Assembly (NCBI GenBank): GCA_900319245.1
Contig: ONNQ01000012.1
Location: 1-64,000 of the forward strand
Reading direction: 5' to 3'
Source: an uncultured Lachnospiraceae bacterium
GTDB lineage: Bacteria > Bacillota > Clostridia > Lachnospirales > Lachnospiraceae
DNA length: 64,000 bases
Positions 8,288-16,177 of this stretch are shown piece after piece. The position numbers were made by a program, and so were the translations under genes. The notes beneath the pieces are model-generated. The model did no database searches. It saw nothing but the letters and a program-made list of their open reading frames with translations, and was not told the DNA's origin. Each line of letters begins with the position of its first letter. Position 1 is the first letter of the stretch.

Positions 8288-9151
8288 TTATATAATGCCC
8301 TTTAGATTGTCCAGGATGCCGGCCGCCACTTCCGGCTTGTTCATGGTGTAGACGTGGATGTGTCCGCACCCGTTGGCGATCAGATCGATGATCTGGTGGG
8401 AGGCGTAGAGTATGCCGGCCTGCTGCATCGCTGCGGGGGAGTCTCCGAAGCGGTCTGCCAGCGCAGTCAGTTCCGGCGGGATGACGCACCCGGACAGCTG
8501 AATGGAGCGCTCCATCTGGCGTCGGCTCGTGACGGGCATGATGCCTGCCAAAATAGGAACCGTCACGCCGGCCTCGCGCAGACGATAGAGATAATTGTAG
8601 TAAATGGAATTATTAAAGAACATCTGTGTCGTCAGAAAATCGCAGCCTGCGTCCACCTTCTCTTTGATATGGCGGATATCTTCGTCTTTATTCAAGGCGT
8701 CCGGATGCTTTTCGGGATAGCAGGCGCCGCCAATACAGGCGTCCGGATACTCTGTGCGGATCTGTTCGACCAACTGGATCGCGTGTTCATAGTAGCGGGG
8801 AGAGGGAAAGTCCATTCCGGCAGGAATATCGCCTCTCAGCGCCAGGATATTGTCTATGCCGGCGGCCTTGATCTTCATGATTTGCTCGTGCACGCTGTCC
8901 TTGGTGGAACTGATGCAGGTCAGGTGCGCCATGGAAGGGACGCCCTCTTGCATGATGTCCTGCGCGATCTCCACCGTATAACGGCTGGTGCCGCCGCCGG
9001 CGCCGTATGTACAACTGACAAAAGAAGGATGGAGCCGGGAGATGGCGCGCACGCTTTCCCGGACCGATTCAAACTTTACGTCGGACTTGGGCGGAAACAC
9101 CTCCATGGAAATGGTAATGGGATGCGACTTCAGTGTATCAATAATCTTCAT
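8288..9151 (-). CDS. metF: 5,10-methylenetetrahydrofolate reductase
   Basis: 287 residues, the usual length of bacterial MetF. It reduces methylene-THF to methyl-THF for methionine synthesis or the Wood-Ljungdahl methyl branch. Family motifs are present: MEVFPPK near the N-terminus (the Glu is the catalytic acid), an early TYGAGG, ALRGDIP, and the TTQMFF segment that contacts flavin and folate. A good AAAGGAGG lies just upstream of the ATG. No metV or other acetyl-CoA pathway gene is adjacent, so a methionine role is the simpler reading. Confidence 0.93.
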   Translation of the reverse strand: MKIIDTLKSHPITISMEVFPPKSDVKFESVRESVRAISRLHPSFVSCTYGAGGGTSRYTVEIAQDIMQEGVPSMAHLTCISSTKDSVHEQIMKIKAAGIDNILALRGDIPAGMDFPSPRYYEHAIQLVEQIRTEYPDACIGGACYPEKHPDALNKDEDIRHIKEKVDAGCDFLTTQMFFNNSIYYNYLYRLREAGVTVPILAGIMPVTSRRQMERSIQLSGCVIPPELTALADRFGDSPAAMQQAGILYASHQIIDLIANGCGHIHVYTMNKPEVAAGILDNLKGII

Positions 9152-9214
9152 TGAACGAATCCTCCTTTATGTGGAAGCGGCCGATATGGTGCTTTCACTT
9201 TTACGATTCATTGC

Positions 9215-9224
9215 AGTATAACAC
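9215..9224 (-). promoter_or_regulatory. Possible extended -10 for metF
   Basis: On the - strand TGTTATACT forms a TGn plus TATACT extended -10, about 64 bases before the metF start. No convincing -35 is seen. Confidence 0.35.
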
Positions 9225-9308
9225 AAAAGCGTGCAGAAAACTACTGTTTATCAGACGGGAAGCAGATGCCCCGCCAGCTGTATTTTGTCAAAAAAATAAC
9301 TTTCGCAA

Positions 9309-9328
9309 TTGTCTTAAAGATTAAACAA
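9309..9328. promoter_or_regulatory. Imperfect TTGT...ACAA palindrome upstream of pta
   Basis: TTGT (9309-9312) and ACAA (9325-9328) flank a partly symmetrical A/T-rich centre just before the putative pta -35. It resembles the redox repressor Rex operator (TTGTTAA-N4-TTAACAA) but is 2 bases longer, so this is a candidate only. Confidence 0.3.
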
Positions 9329-9333
9329 TTGGA

Positions 9334-9364
9334 TTGCTTATTTGCACCCTTTTTGTGATATATT
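9334..9364 (+). promoter_or_regulatory. Candidate pta promoter with extended -10
   Basis: TATATT (9359-9364) preceded by TGn (9356-9358), with TTGCTT (9334-9339) as a distant -35 (19-base spacer). It is followed by a strong AGGAGGT ribosome site. Confidence 0.45.
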
Positions 9365-9407
9365 GTTTGCAAGGATGATTTTCAAATTACATTAGGAGGT
9401 AATATAC

Positions 9408-10397
9408 ATGAGTGCTTATGGCTTTGGCGGAATGATTCAAAAGCTGAAAAAAGATCCCAAGACAATTGTTTTCACAGAGGGTACAGACGCAAGAATTCTT
9501 GAGGCGGCTTCCCGCCTTCTGGCAAGTAATTTCCTTACCCCTATACTGGTAGGTAATGTAGACGAGATCACAAATGCAGCAGAGGAAGAAGGCTACAATA
9601 TCCGCGGCGCACAGATCATCGATCCCACAAACTATGATCGTTTCGACGAGATGGTTGAGGTATTCTGCGAGCTCAGAAAGAGCAAAGGAATGACCCCTGA
9701 GAAGGCAAGACCGATCCTTCTTCAGCCCAACTATTTTGGAACCATGCTGGTCAAGATGGGCATCGCTGACTGCCTGCTCGGCGGCGCAACCTATTCCACA
9801 GCGGATACCGTTCGTCCTGCTCTGCAGATCATCAAGACGAAACCCGGCAACAACATCGTATCTTCCTGCTTCATTCTGGTCCGTGCAGCGGCAACCGGCG
9901 GAAGAGAAGTTATCGCAATGGGCGACTGCGCGATCAACATCAATCCCACAGAGGATGATCTGGTTGAGATCTGCGGCGAGACCGCTGAGTGCGCGAAGGT
10001 ATTCGGTATCGACCCCAAGGTTGCTTTCCTTTCCTTCTCCACAGCAGGCTCTGCAAAGGATCCTTCTGTTACCAAGATGCAGAACGCAACCAAAAAGGCA
10101 CAGGAGAAGTATCCCGATCTTCCGATCGACGGCGAGATGCAGTTTGACGCAGCCGTTTCTCCTCGCGTAGGCCAGCAGAAGAAGCCCGGCTCCAAGGTCG
10201 CTGGTTATGCCAACACCTTCATCTTCCCCGACATCAACGCCGGTAACCTGGGTTACAAGATCGCACAGCGTATGGGTCAGTTCGAGGCATATGGACCGAT
10301 CCTTCTTGGTCTGAATGCACAGATCAACGACCTCTCCCGCGGCTGCAACGCGATCGAGGTATATTCCATGGCGATCATCACAGCAGCACTTGCATAA
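9408..10397 (+). CDS. pta: Phosphate acetyltransferase
   Basis: 329 residues, the short (class I) form made of the PTA_PTB domain alone. It converts acetyl-CoA and phosphate to acetyl phosphate, the penultimate step in acetate fermentation and ATP formation. Typical motifs are visible: FTEGTDARILEAA, LLGGATYSTADTVRPAL, and near the end NDLSRGC. Strong ribosome site AGGAGGT (9394-9400). Codon choice is more restricted than in the neighbours, which suggests high expression. Acetate kinase, the usual partner, is not next to it. Confidence 0.95.
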   Translation: MSAYGFGGMIQKLKKDPKTIVFTEGTDARILEAASRLLASNFLTPILVGNVDEITNAAEEEGYNIRGAQIIDPTNYDRFDEMVEVFCELRKSKGMTPEKARPILLQPNYFGTMLVKMGIADCLLGGATYSTADTVRPALQIIKTKPGNNIVSSCFILVRAAATGGREVIAMGDCAININPTEDDLVEICGETAECAKVFGIDPKVAFLSFSTAGSAKDPSVTKMQNATKKAQEKYPDLPIDGEMQFDAAVSPRVGQQKKPGSKVAGYANTFIFPDINAGNLGYKIAQRMGQFEAYGPILLGLNAQINDLSRGCNAIEVYSMAIITAALA

Positions 10398-10438
10398 GAT
10401 CTGCGAAATACCTAAGTTTCATACTTTTACTGCATGAT

Positions 10439-10502
10439 ATTTGCCTGTATAATGAACAGGCAAATGGAACGCGCCTGCGGCACGTTGCCGCAGGCGTTTT
10501 CT
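10439..10502 (+). terminator. Tandem hairpins and terminator after pta
   Basis: A first perfect 10-bp inverted repeat (10439-10448 with 10456-10465) is followed at once by a second 9-bp GC-rich stem (10472-10480 with 10488-10496), then TTTTCTT. The TATAAT inside the first loop (10448-10453) is more likely part of the hairpin than a promoter. Confidence 0.8.
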
Positions 10503-10579
10503 TATGCGCGGACAAAAGCTGAATGGAGCATTGCCATACGGCGGCAAGGCACGAGAAAATGAAGGAGATGATAGTTACA

Positions 10580-11353
10580 ATGAGTGCATTTCACACACCT
10601 GCAGAGGTACTGGAGATTTGGATCGGAAATGGAACGAAGAAAGGAAATCTTCCGGCAGCGAAAATGGTGATCCTGGGGATCATGGCGGGCATCTACATCG
10701 GATTCGGATCCCATGTATTTTTGATCGCGACAACCGGCGCGGAAACCGGTGCGGAGCAAATGATCGGAAAACTGGTTGGAGCCAGCCTGTTTCCGGCGGG
10801 ACTGATGATGGTCATCCTATGCGGCGCAGAGCTTTTTACCGGCAACTGCCTTCTGACACTTGCCCTCGCTGACAGGAAGATCACTGTGCAGCAGCTGGTT
10901 AAGAACTGGGTGCTGGTCTATCTGGGCAATTTCATTGGCGCGCTGTTCTTATCGGCGCTTCTTGCCGGCAGCGGTCTGTACAGCGGCGCGCTCGGAGAGC
11001 GGGCAATCGCTGTGGCAGAGTCCAAGGCGGCCATGGAGTTTGGCCAGGGGCTGATCCGCGGCGTTCTGTGCAACATTCTGGTCGTACTGGCCTGCTGGAT
11101 GCAGGCGGCGGCCAAGGACCTGAGCGGTAAGATTCTGGGCATCTGGTTTCCCATCGCGATGTTTGTCTTCGCCGGATTTGAGCACAGCGTGGCCAATATG
11201 ACCTATATTCCCCTCGGCATGATGCTGGGCGCAAATGTCACGGCGGGACAGATGATCCTGGGGAATCTTCTCCCTGTGACGATTGGCAATATCATCGGAG
11301 GCGGACTGGTTGTACCCGCCGCCTACTATATGGCATACAAGGCCAAAGCATAG
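10580..11353 (+). CDS. Formate/nitrite transporter (FNT) family channel
   Basis: 257 residues from the ATG at 10580; upstream ATG codons at 10523 and 10559 are in frame but less well placed. It has six hydrophobic segments and FNT features: FHTPAE at the start, MAGIYIGFG in TM1, AELFTGNC in TM2, and NIIGGG before the last helix. Such pentameric channels export or import formate, nitrite or hydrosulfide. Position just after pta fits a fermentative anion role. No formate enzyme or nitrite reductase is adjacent, so the substrate is not settled. Confidence 0.88.
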   Translation: MSAFHTPAEVLEIWIGNGTKKGNLPAAKMVILGIMAGIYIGFGSHVFLIATTGAETGAEQMIGKLVGASLFPAGLMMVILCGAELFTGNCLLTLALADRKITVQQLVKNWVLVYLGNFIGALFLSALLAGSGLYSGALGERAIAVAESKAAMEFGQGLIRGVLCNILVVLACWMQAAAKDLSGKILGIWFPIAMFVFAGFEHSVANMTYIPLGMMLGANVTAGQMILGNLLPVTIGNIIGGGLVVPAAYYMAYKAKA

Positions 11354-11413
11354 TATTTCTTATGGAGAATCCGGCTGCTTTTGCGTATTTTTTGTCAAAA
11401 CTGCACATATTTT

Positions 11414-11444
11414 TGTGACTTGTATCCTCTCTACATGATAAAAT
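11414..11444 (+). promoter_or_regulatory. Candidate promoter for the first GH32 gene
   Basis: TGA-TAAAAT (extended -10, 11436-11444) with a weak -35 in the TTGTGACTT stretch (11414-11421), 46 bases before the GH32 start. Confidence 0.45.
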
Positions 11445-11489
11445 GATAGCAGTAATTGTTTTATCCGCCATGGAGATGGGAGGCTTCGA

Positions 11490-12947
11490 ATGAGAGAATG
11501 GAGTAGAGAGGAGCGCTACAGAGTGCTTCAGAGTGCAGATGAGATCAGGGATCTTCATGAGAGAATTTCGAAATCTGTATATAGACAGAAATATCATGTA
11601 CAGCCGGTGACCGGCCTGTCCAGTGACCCGAACGGATTCACCTATCACAAAGGCGTATGGCATCTTTTCTATCAGTGGTGCCCCTGGGGCGCGGTGCACG
11701 GCCTCAAGTACTGGTATCACGTGACCAGTGAGGATCTTGTCCATTGGACCAACGCCGGCGTAGGTCTTGCGCCTGACAGAGACTATGATAACAAGGGCAC
11801 GCACTCCGGCTCTGCTATTTCGGCAGGAGATGACCTGTATTTCTTCTATACGGGAAATCACAGAGACGAGAATTGGGTCAGAACGCCCTGGACATGCGCG
11901 GCGATCCTCGGCAAGGACGGCAAACCGGAGAAGCTTCCGGAGCCCCTGTTTGGTCCCCGCGACGACTACAGCGAGCACCAGAGAGACCCCAAGGTGATCT
12001 ACAATGAAGAGAAGGATATGTATTATATCCTGATCGGCGCGCAGACGTTGGACAAAAAGGGAACCATCCTGATCTACAAGTCCAAGGAGCTCTTGAGCGG
12101 ATGGAGCTTTGCGGGACAGCTTCACGTGCCTGGCTACGAGAGCTTTGGCGGCATGTGGGAATGCCCCTATATCGTCAATATCGGCGGCAAGGATCTTCTG
12201 ATCTTCTCGCCGCAGTATACGAAGCTTCCCGGAAGAGCGGAGAGCACCAACCACAACGTATACCTGATCGGCACGATGGATTATGATACCCTGACCTTTA
12301 CGCCAGACGGCGACTACCGCTATCTGGACTTTGGCTTCGACTTCTATGCGGCGCAGGGCGCTTCCAATGTCGGCGATCCCAATAAGGCAATCCTGATCGG
12401 CTGGATCGGACTGCCGGACAACCACTACTGCACAGAGCCGGAGGATTGGGAAGGAACCATGGGCCTGCCCAGGGAACTTCGCATCAAGGACGGCAAGCTG
12501 ATCCAGACGCCTGTGGTCGACGTATATGGACTGCGGGACGGCGAGGCGCCGGCAGACGGCACGCTTCCTGCTGCCTGTGAGATCGAGGTGACCTTCGGCG
12601 ACGGCGATGCGGACTTCAACCTCTTTACCAAGGCAGACGGCACAGGCGGCCTGACAATGCATTACGACGCCGCGAAGCGCGTGTGCACATTCGACAAGTC
12701 GGGCATGATCAACCGCTGCAACGAGCAGATCGGCGAAGTTCTGGATATGCCTCTTGAGAACGGGCTTCAGAAACTGGATATCTTTGTGGACAGAAGCACG
12801 GTGGAATATTTTGCCAACGACGGTGAAGCGACATTCTCGGCCCACAGCTATCCGACGGCAGAGGAATTCCACTATACAACAAGCGGCGACGTCTCGGTGA
12901 AGATCTGGAATATGAAGGCGTCCGTCAAGGATGATTTTGTTGTCTGA
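11490..12947 (+). CDS. Glycoside hydrolase family 32 (beta-fructofuranosidase / sucrose-6-phosphate hydrolase)
   Basis: 485 residues: a five-bladed propeller (about 30-340) and a C-terminal beta-sandwich (about 350-485). The three GH32 catalytic carboxylates are present: nucleophile D46 in SSDPNGF (the usual WMN before DPNG is replaced by LSS), transition-state Asp D166 in RDP, and acid/base E224 in WECP. No signal peptide, so it should cleave imported sucrose, its 6-phosphate or short fructans in the cytoplasm. Ribosome site GATGGGAGG is upstream. It lies in a line with a HAD phosphatase and a second GH32 gene; no sugar transporter or fructokinase is in the window. Confidence 0.9.
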   Translation: MREWSREERYRVLQSADEIRDLHERISKSVYRQKYHVQPVTGLSSDPNGFTYHKGVWHLFYQWCPWGAVHGLKYWYHVTSEDLVHWTNAGVGLAPDRDYDNKGTHSGSAISAGDDLYFFYTGNHRDENWVRTPWTCAAILGKDGKPEKLPEPLFGPRDDYSEHQRDPKVIYNEEKDMYYILIGAQTLDKKGTILIYKSKELLSGWSFAGQLHVPGYESFGGMWECPYIVNIGGKDLLIFSPQYTKLPGRAESTNHNVYLIGTMDYDTLTFTPDGDYRYLDFGFDFYAAQGASNVGDPNKAILIGWIGLPDNHYCTEPEDWEGTMGLPRELRIKDGKLIQTPVVDVYGLRDGEAPADGTLPAACEIEVTFGDGDADFNLFTKADGTGGLTMHYDAAKRVCTFDKSGMINRCNEQIGEVLDMPLENGLQKLDIFVDRSTVEYFANDGEATFSAHSYPTAEEFHYTTSGDVSVKIWNMKASVKDDFVV

Positions 12948-12980
12948 GGCTTATAGGGAGATAGAAGGGAGACCTTGGAA

Positions 12981-13751
12981 ATGAAGAAAGTATTTGCAAG
13001 TGATTTTGACGGTACGCTGTATTTTTACAAGGCAGAGGATGACAGAAAGCTCCCCGCTGAGAACGTGGAGAAGATCCGCGAATACCAGAAGGCAGGTCAT
13101 CTGTTCGGCCTTTGCACGGGAAGACAGGTCGGCGGTCTGACCCCCTTTATCACCGGATTTGTAGAGCCTGATTTCTATATCACCAGCAGTGGAGCGAATA
13201 TCGTCGACAAGGACCTGAAAGAGATCAGAAAGCGCGGTGTGGATCCCAAGGTCGCACAGGAGATCCTGGACAAGTACGGCATTGAGAACTACCGCTTCAC
13301 ACTCGACGTGGAAGGCGATATCTGTGTATTCGCACCCATGGACTACCCGGGCAAATATTATGTGGTGAAGTCCGTTGCGGACTGCCCGCCCGGACTGATC
13401 CATCAGGTCAGCATCCACACCGAGAGCCTGGACGAAGCCGAGAGAATGAGCAAAGAGATCAATGAAATCTGGGGTGACAGCGTCAATGCATTCCAGAACG
13501 TCATTGAGATCGATATCGCGCCCAAGGGATGCTCCAAGGGCAAGGGCGTGGAGTTCCTGCGCGAGTATATGAGAGAGACCTACGGCGACATTAAGCTTTA
13601 CGGAATCGGCGATTCTATTAATGATCTGCCGCTTCTGGAGGCCTCCGACGTCTCCTATACTTTCCCCTATGCACCCAAGATCGTGCAGGAGAAGGCAACC
13701 AAGGTCGTAGAGACCATTGTAGATGCGTTGGAAGACAGCATGAACGATTGA
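12981..13751 (+). CDS. HAD-superfamily hydrolase, Cof type
   Basis: 256 residues from the ATG at 12981; a TTG two codons earlier is the alternative start. HAD motif I is DFDGTL, a Lys lies in motif III, and motif IV is GIGDSINDLPLL, with a C2-type cap between (about 85-190). Cof-type members dephosphorylate sugar phosphates or flavin-type phosphates. Its place between two beta-fructosidase genes (33 bases after the first) suggests a sugar phosphate substrate, but the sequence does not fix it. Confidence 0.85.
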   Translation: MKKVFASDFDGTLYFYKAEDDRKLPAENVEKIREYQKAGHLFGLCTGRQVGGLTPFITGFVEPDFYITSSGANIVDKDLKEIRKRGVDPKVAQEILDKYGIENYRFTLDVEGDICVFAPMDYPGKYYVVKSVADCPPGLIHQVSIHTESLDEAERMSKEINEIWGDSVNAFQNVIEIDIAPKGCSKGKGVEFLREYMRETYGDIKLYGIGDSINDLPLLEASDVSYTFPYAPKIVQEKATKVVETIVDALEDSMND

Positions 13752-13797
13752 AGATCGGGACCATATAGACTGTTTAGAAGAATAGTATTGTAAATGG

Positions 13798-13827
13798 TAC
13801 AGGAGCATGGTAATCTATGCTCCTGTA
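13798..13827. promoter_or_regulatory. Perfect 11-bp inverted repeat upstream of the second GH32 gene
   Basis: Arms 13798-13808 and 13817-13827 are perfectly complementary with an 8-base loop. There is no T-run, so it is not a standard terminator. It may be an operator or an RNA processing/stability hairpin about 50 bases before the second GH32 start. Confidence 0.45.
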
Positions 13828-13875
13828 TCAGCGCTTGTAGAAATTTCAATTGAAACGAAGACGAAAGGTTTGTCA

Positions 13876-15366
13876 ATGAGTCAGGTATTAAGAGACGCAA
13901 GAAGATATGAAGAAGAGAAAGAGAAGCTGATCAGTGCGAAGGACCGGCCGGCCTTCCATCTGTCAGCACGCGTAGGATGGATGAACGACCCCAACGGGTT
14001 TTCCTATTATGACGGCCAGTATCATATGTTTTATCAGTATCATCCCTACGACTCTCATTGGGGTCCCATGCACTGGGGACACGCGGTGAGCGAAGACTTG
14101 ATCCACTGGAGCTATCTGCCTGCGGCGATGGCGCCGGACAGGACGTATGATCGAGACGGTTGTTATTCCGGCAGCGCACTGACACTTCCGGATGGAAGAC
14201 AGATGCTCATGTATACAGGGCGTCAGCTGATCTACGATGAAAACGGGATAGAGCAGGAAGTGCAGACGCAGTGTCTGGCTTTTGGCGATGGCGACAATTA
14301 TGTCAAATATGCCAAAAACCCGGTTATTACGGGCAAAGATCTGCCGGAGGGTGGAAACCCTTATGCCTTCAGAGATCCTAAGCTCTGGGTCGAGCAGGAC
14401 GGCTCTTACCGTGTTGTGATCGCCAATCAGGACCCGCGGCACGGCGGCCAGATGCTTCTGTATAGAAGTGAAGACGGCGTGCACTGGGACTTCGTGAAGG
14501 CGCTTATGAAGGACGATCATCACATGGGACAGATGTGGGAGTGCCCGGATTTCTTCCCTCTTGACGGCAAGCAGGTGCTTCTTGCCAGTGCGCAGGACAT
14601 GCTGCCGAGCGGTTTGGAATACCATAACGGAAACGGCACCTTCTATTTTATCGGCGATTACAACTGGGAGAACAGCGATTTTAAGCCGGAATGCAACTAT
14701 GCGATGGATTACGGCATTGACTTCTATGCGCCGCAGACAATCCTCACGCCCGATGGAAGGCGCGTCGTGATCGGCTGGATGCAGAACTGGGATACCTGCA
14801 ATCTTCACACCAAGTCCACGCCCTGGTTCGGACAGATGAGCATTCCCAGGGAGCTCTCGATTCGCGACGGAAGGATCTATCAGGCGCCGATTCGGGAACT
14901 GGAGGCGTTAAGGAGCGATCCTGTTCGTTATAGGGACGTACTGGTAGAGGATACAGAGATCAGTCTTAAGGGCGTCGAGGGACGGCTTGTGGATCTCACC
15001 CTTGAGATTGAGCCGGTGGAAGGCAAGGAACTCTACAGAAAGTTCGCACTTCGCTTTGCCCAGAATGAGACTTTCCATACCGGCGTCAGCTTCCGCCCCT
15101 ATGAGTCAATTGTCAAGATCGACCGCAAGTTCTCCGGATCCCGCAGAGCGATCATCCATCAGAGGCGCGCGGCGGTCAATCATGATCATGGCAGGATCAA
15201 GCTTCGTCTGATCCTGGACCGGTTCAGCGCGGAGATTTTTGTCAACGATGGAGAGAAAGTGCTCACAGCGACTCTTTATACAGACATGGCCGCAGATGGC
15301 ATCTCCTTTATGGCCAATGGCGCCGCCAAGATCCATGTGACACAATACACATTGAAAGAAATGTAA
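13876..15366 (+). CDS. Glycoside hydrolase family 32 (sucrose-6-phosphate hydrolase / fructosidase), second copy
   Basis: 496 residues from the ATG at 13876, chosen for its AAAGG 7 bases upstream; the frame runs open to 13807. The canonical WMNDPNG is present with nucleophile D38, RDP with D167, and WECP acid/base E222. A C-terminal beta-sandwich follows (about 360-496) with FVNDGE. No signal peptide, so cytoplasmic. It is clearly diverged from the copy at 11490, so the two probably take different linkages or chain lengths (sucrose versus fructo-oligosaccharides) rather than being a recent duplication. Confidence 0.9.
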   Translation: MSQVLRDARRYEEEKEKLISAKDRPAFHLSARVGWMNDPNGFSYYDGQYHMFYQYHPYDSHWGPMHWGHAVSEDLIHWSYLPAAMAPDRTYDRDGCYSGSALTLPDGRQMLMYTGRQLIYDENGIEQEVQTQCLAFGDGDNYVKYAKNPVITGKDLPEGGNPYAFRDPKLWVEQDGSYRVVIANQDPRHGGQMLLYRSEDGVHWDFVKALMKDDHHMGQMWECPDFFPLDGKQVLLASAQDMLPSGLEYHNGNGTFYFIGDYNWENSDFKPECNYAMDYGIDFYAPQTILTPDGRRVVIGWMQNWDTCNLHTKSTPWFGQMSIPRELSIRDGRIYQAPIRELEALRSDPVRYRDVLVEDTEISLKGVEGRLVDLTLEIEPVEGKELYRKFALRFAQNETFHTGVSFRPYESIVKIDRKFSGSRRAIIHQRRAAVNHDHGRIKLRLILDRFSAEIFVNDGEKVLTATLYTDMAADGISFMANGAAKIHVTQYTLKEM

Positions 15367-15412
15367 AAAATGTTTCAAAGGATTGAGAATTAGTGCATTG
15401 CCAACGCTTGAT

Positions 15413-15441
15413 TTGAAACTGATTTGGAATATACTTAATAT
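15413..15441 (+). promoter_or_regulatory. Promoter of the Asp-rich repeat protein gene
   Basis: TTGAAA (15413-15418), 17-base spacer, TAATAT (15436-15441). An AT-rich stretch and a GGGGGG-type ribosome site follow before the ATG at 15479. Confidence 0.65.
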
Positions 15442-15478
15442 ATATAATAGTTAGATATATAAATCGGGGGGTAACAAT

Positions 15479-15928
15479 ATGGCAACACTCAATGAAATGA
15501 AGAAGAGACTGAAAGAAGCAGCCAATCTGGAGAGAATCGATATCATCAAGGGCGACAAGAATCAGGTTTTGATCGACCTCAATGGAGACGGTGAACCGGA
15601 GGCAGCGCTGATCGATACAACAGACAATGGCAATGCGGATCTTCTGGCCTTAGACCTGACAGGAGATCACAAGTTTAATCTGTTCCTGGACGATACAGAT
15701 GACAATGCGTTCCCTGATGTCGCGTATATCGACAGAAAGGGTGATGGAAACCTGCAGCTTCTGCACACCGGGGAGGAAGTAAGGGATAAGATCCACGCAA
15801 GACTTGTTAAGACCTATGGCGTTTTGACAGATCCTTCTGCACCGACAGAGGATTTGCATGACGCACTGCAGGATCTTGCGGATACAATCAAGGAGATTAA
15901 GAAAATCCGCGGGAAACTGAGCGAGTAA
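15479..15928 (+). CDS. Small Asp-rich protein with EF-hand-like repeats, function unknown
   Basis: 149 residues. A helical N-terminus (1-20) leads into four tandem D-x-N/D/T-G-D/N-type loops between residues about 38 and 95 (DLNGDGEPEA, DTTDNGNADL, DLTGDHKFNL, DRKGDGNLQL), then a helical C-terminal half. The D-x-N-x-D-G loops resemble the calcium loops of dockerin, EF-hand or FG-GAP proteins. No signal peptide or membrane segment, so it is apparently cytoplasmic, unlike most dockerin-type proteins. It has its own promoter and terminator. I do not recognise the family. Confidence 0.7.
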   Translation: MATLNEMKKRLKEAANLERIDIIKGDKNQVLIDLNGDGEPEAALIDTTDNGNADLLALDLTGDHKFNLFLDDTDDNAFPDVAYIDRKGDGNLQLLHTGEEVRDKIHARLVKTYGVLTDPSAPTEDLHDALQDLADTIKEIKKIRGKLSE

Positions 15929-15965
15929 TACGCAGTTTGGATTCTGTATTCATAAAGCATTTAAG

Positions 15966-15993
15966 AGGCTGTCACACATGTGGCAGCCTTTTT
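15966..15993 (+). terminator. Terminator after the Asp-rich protein gene
   Basis: 10-bp stem with one T-G pair (15966-15975 with 15980-15989), loop ACAT, then TTTTT. Confidence 0.85.
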
Positions 15994-16074
15994 CGCACAT
16001 AAGAAGCATGGCTTTGTGACAGAAGAAATGCGGGTCAAAATATACAAGAATACGCATCCGCATTTATAAAAGGA

Positions 16075-16104
16075 TTAGACTTTCACTCTATAGTGTGGTA
16101 AAGT
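16075..16104 (+). promoter_or_regulatory. Candidate promoter for the alanine/glycine symporter
   Basis: TTAGAC (16075-16080), 18-base spacer ending in TGn, TAAAGT (16099-16104). The leader to the ATG at 16178 is about 65 bases; no glycine-riboswitch features were recognised in it. Confidence 0.4.
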
Positions 16105-16177
16105 TGTATCTGATGTACATTTAACACGCTGAAGCGGCGCTGTAAAGCATCGTGGAAGCGAAGGAAGGGGAAATGAT

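Noticed and set aside
10448..10453. TATAAT as a promoter for the FNT gene
   Set aside because: It lies in the loop region of a perfect inverted repeat just before a terminator that would stop any transcript started there.
15994..16177. Glycine riboswitch before the alanine/glycine symporter
   Set aside because: The conserved glycine aptamer blocks were not found in the leader.
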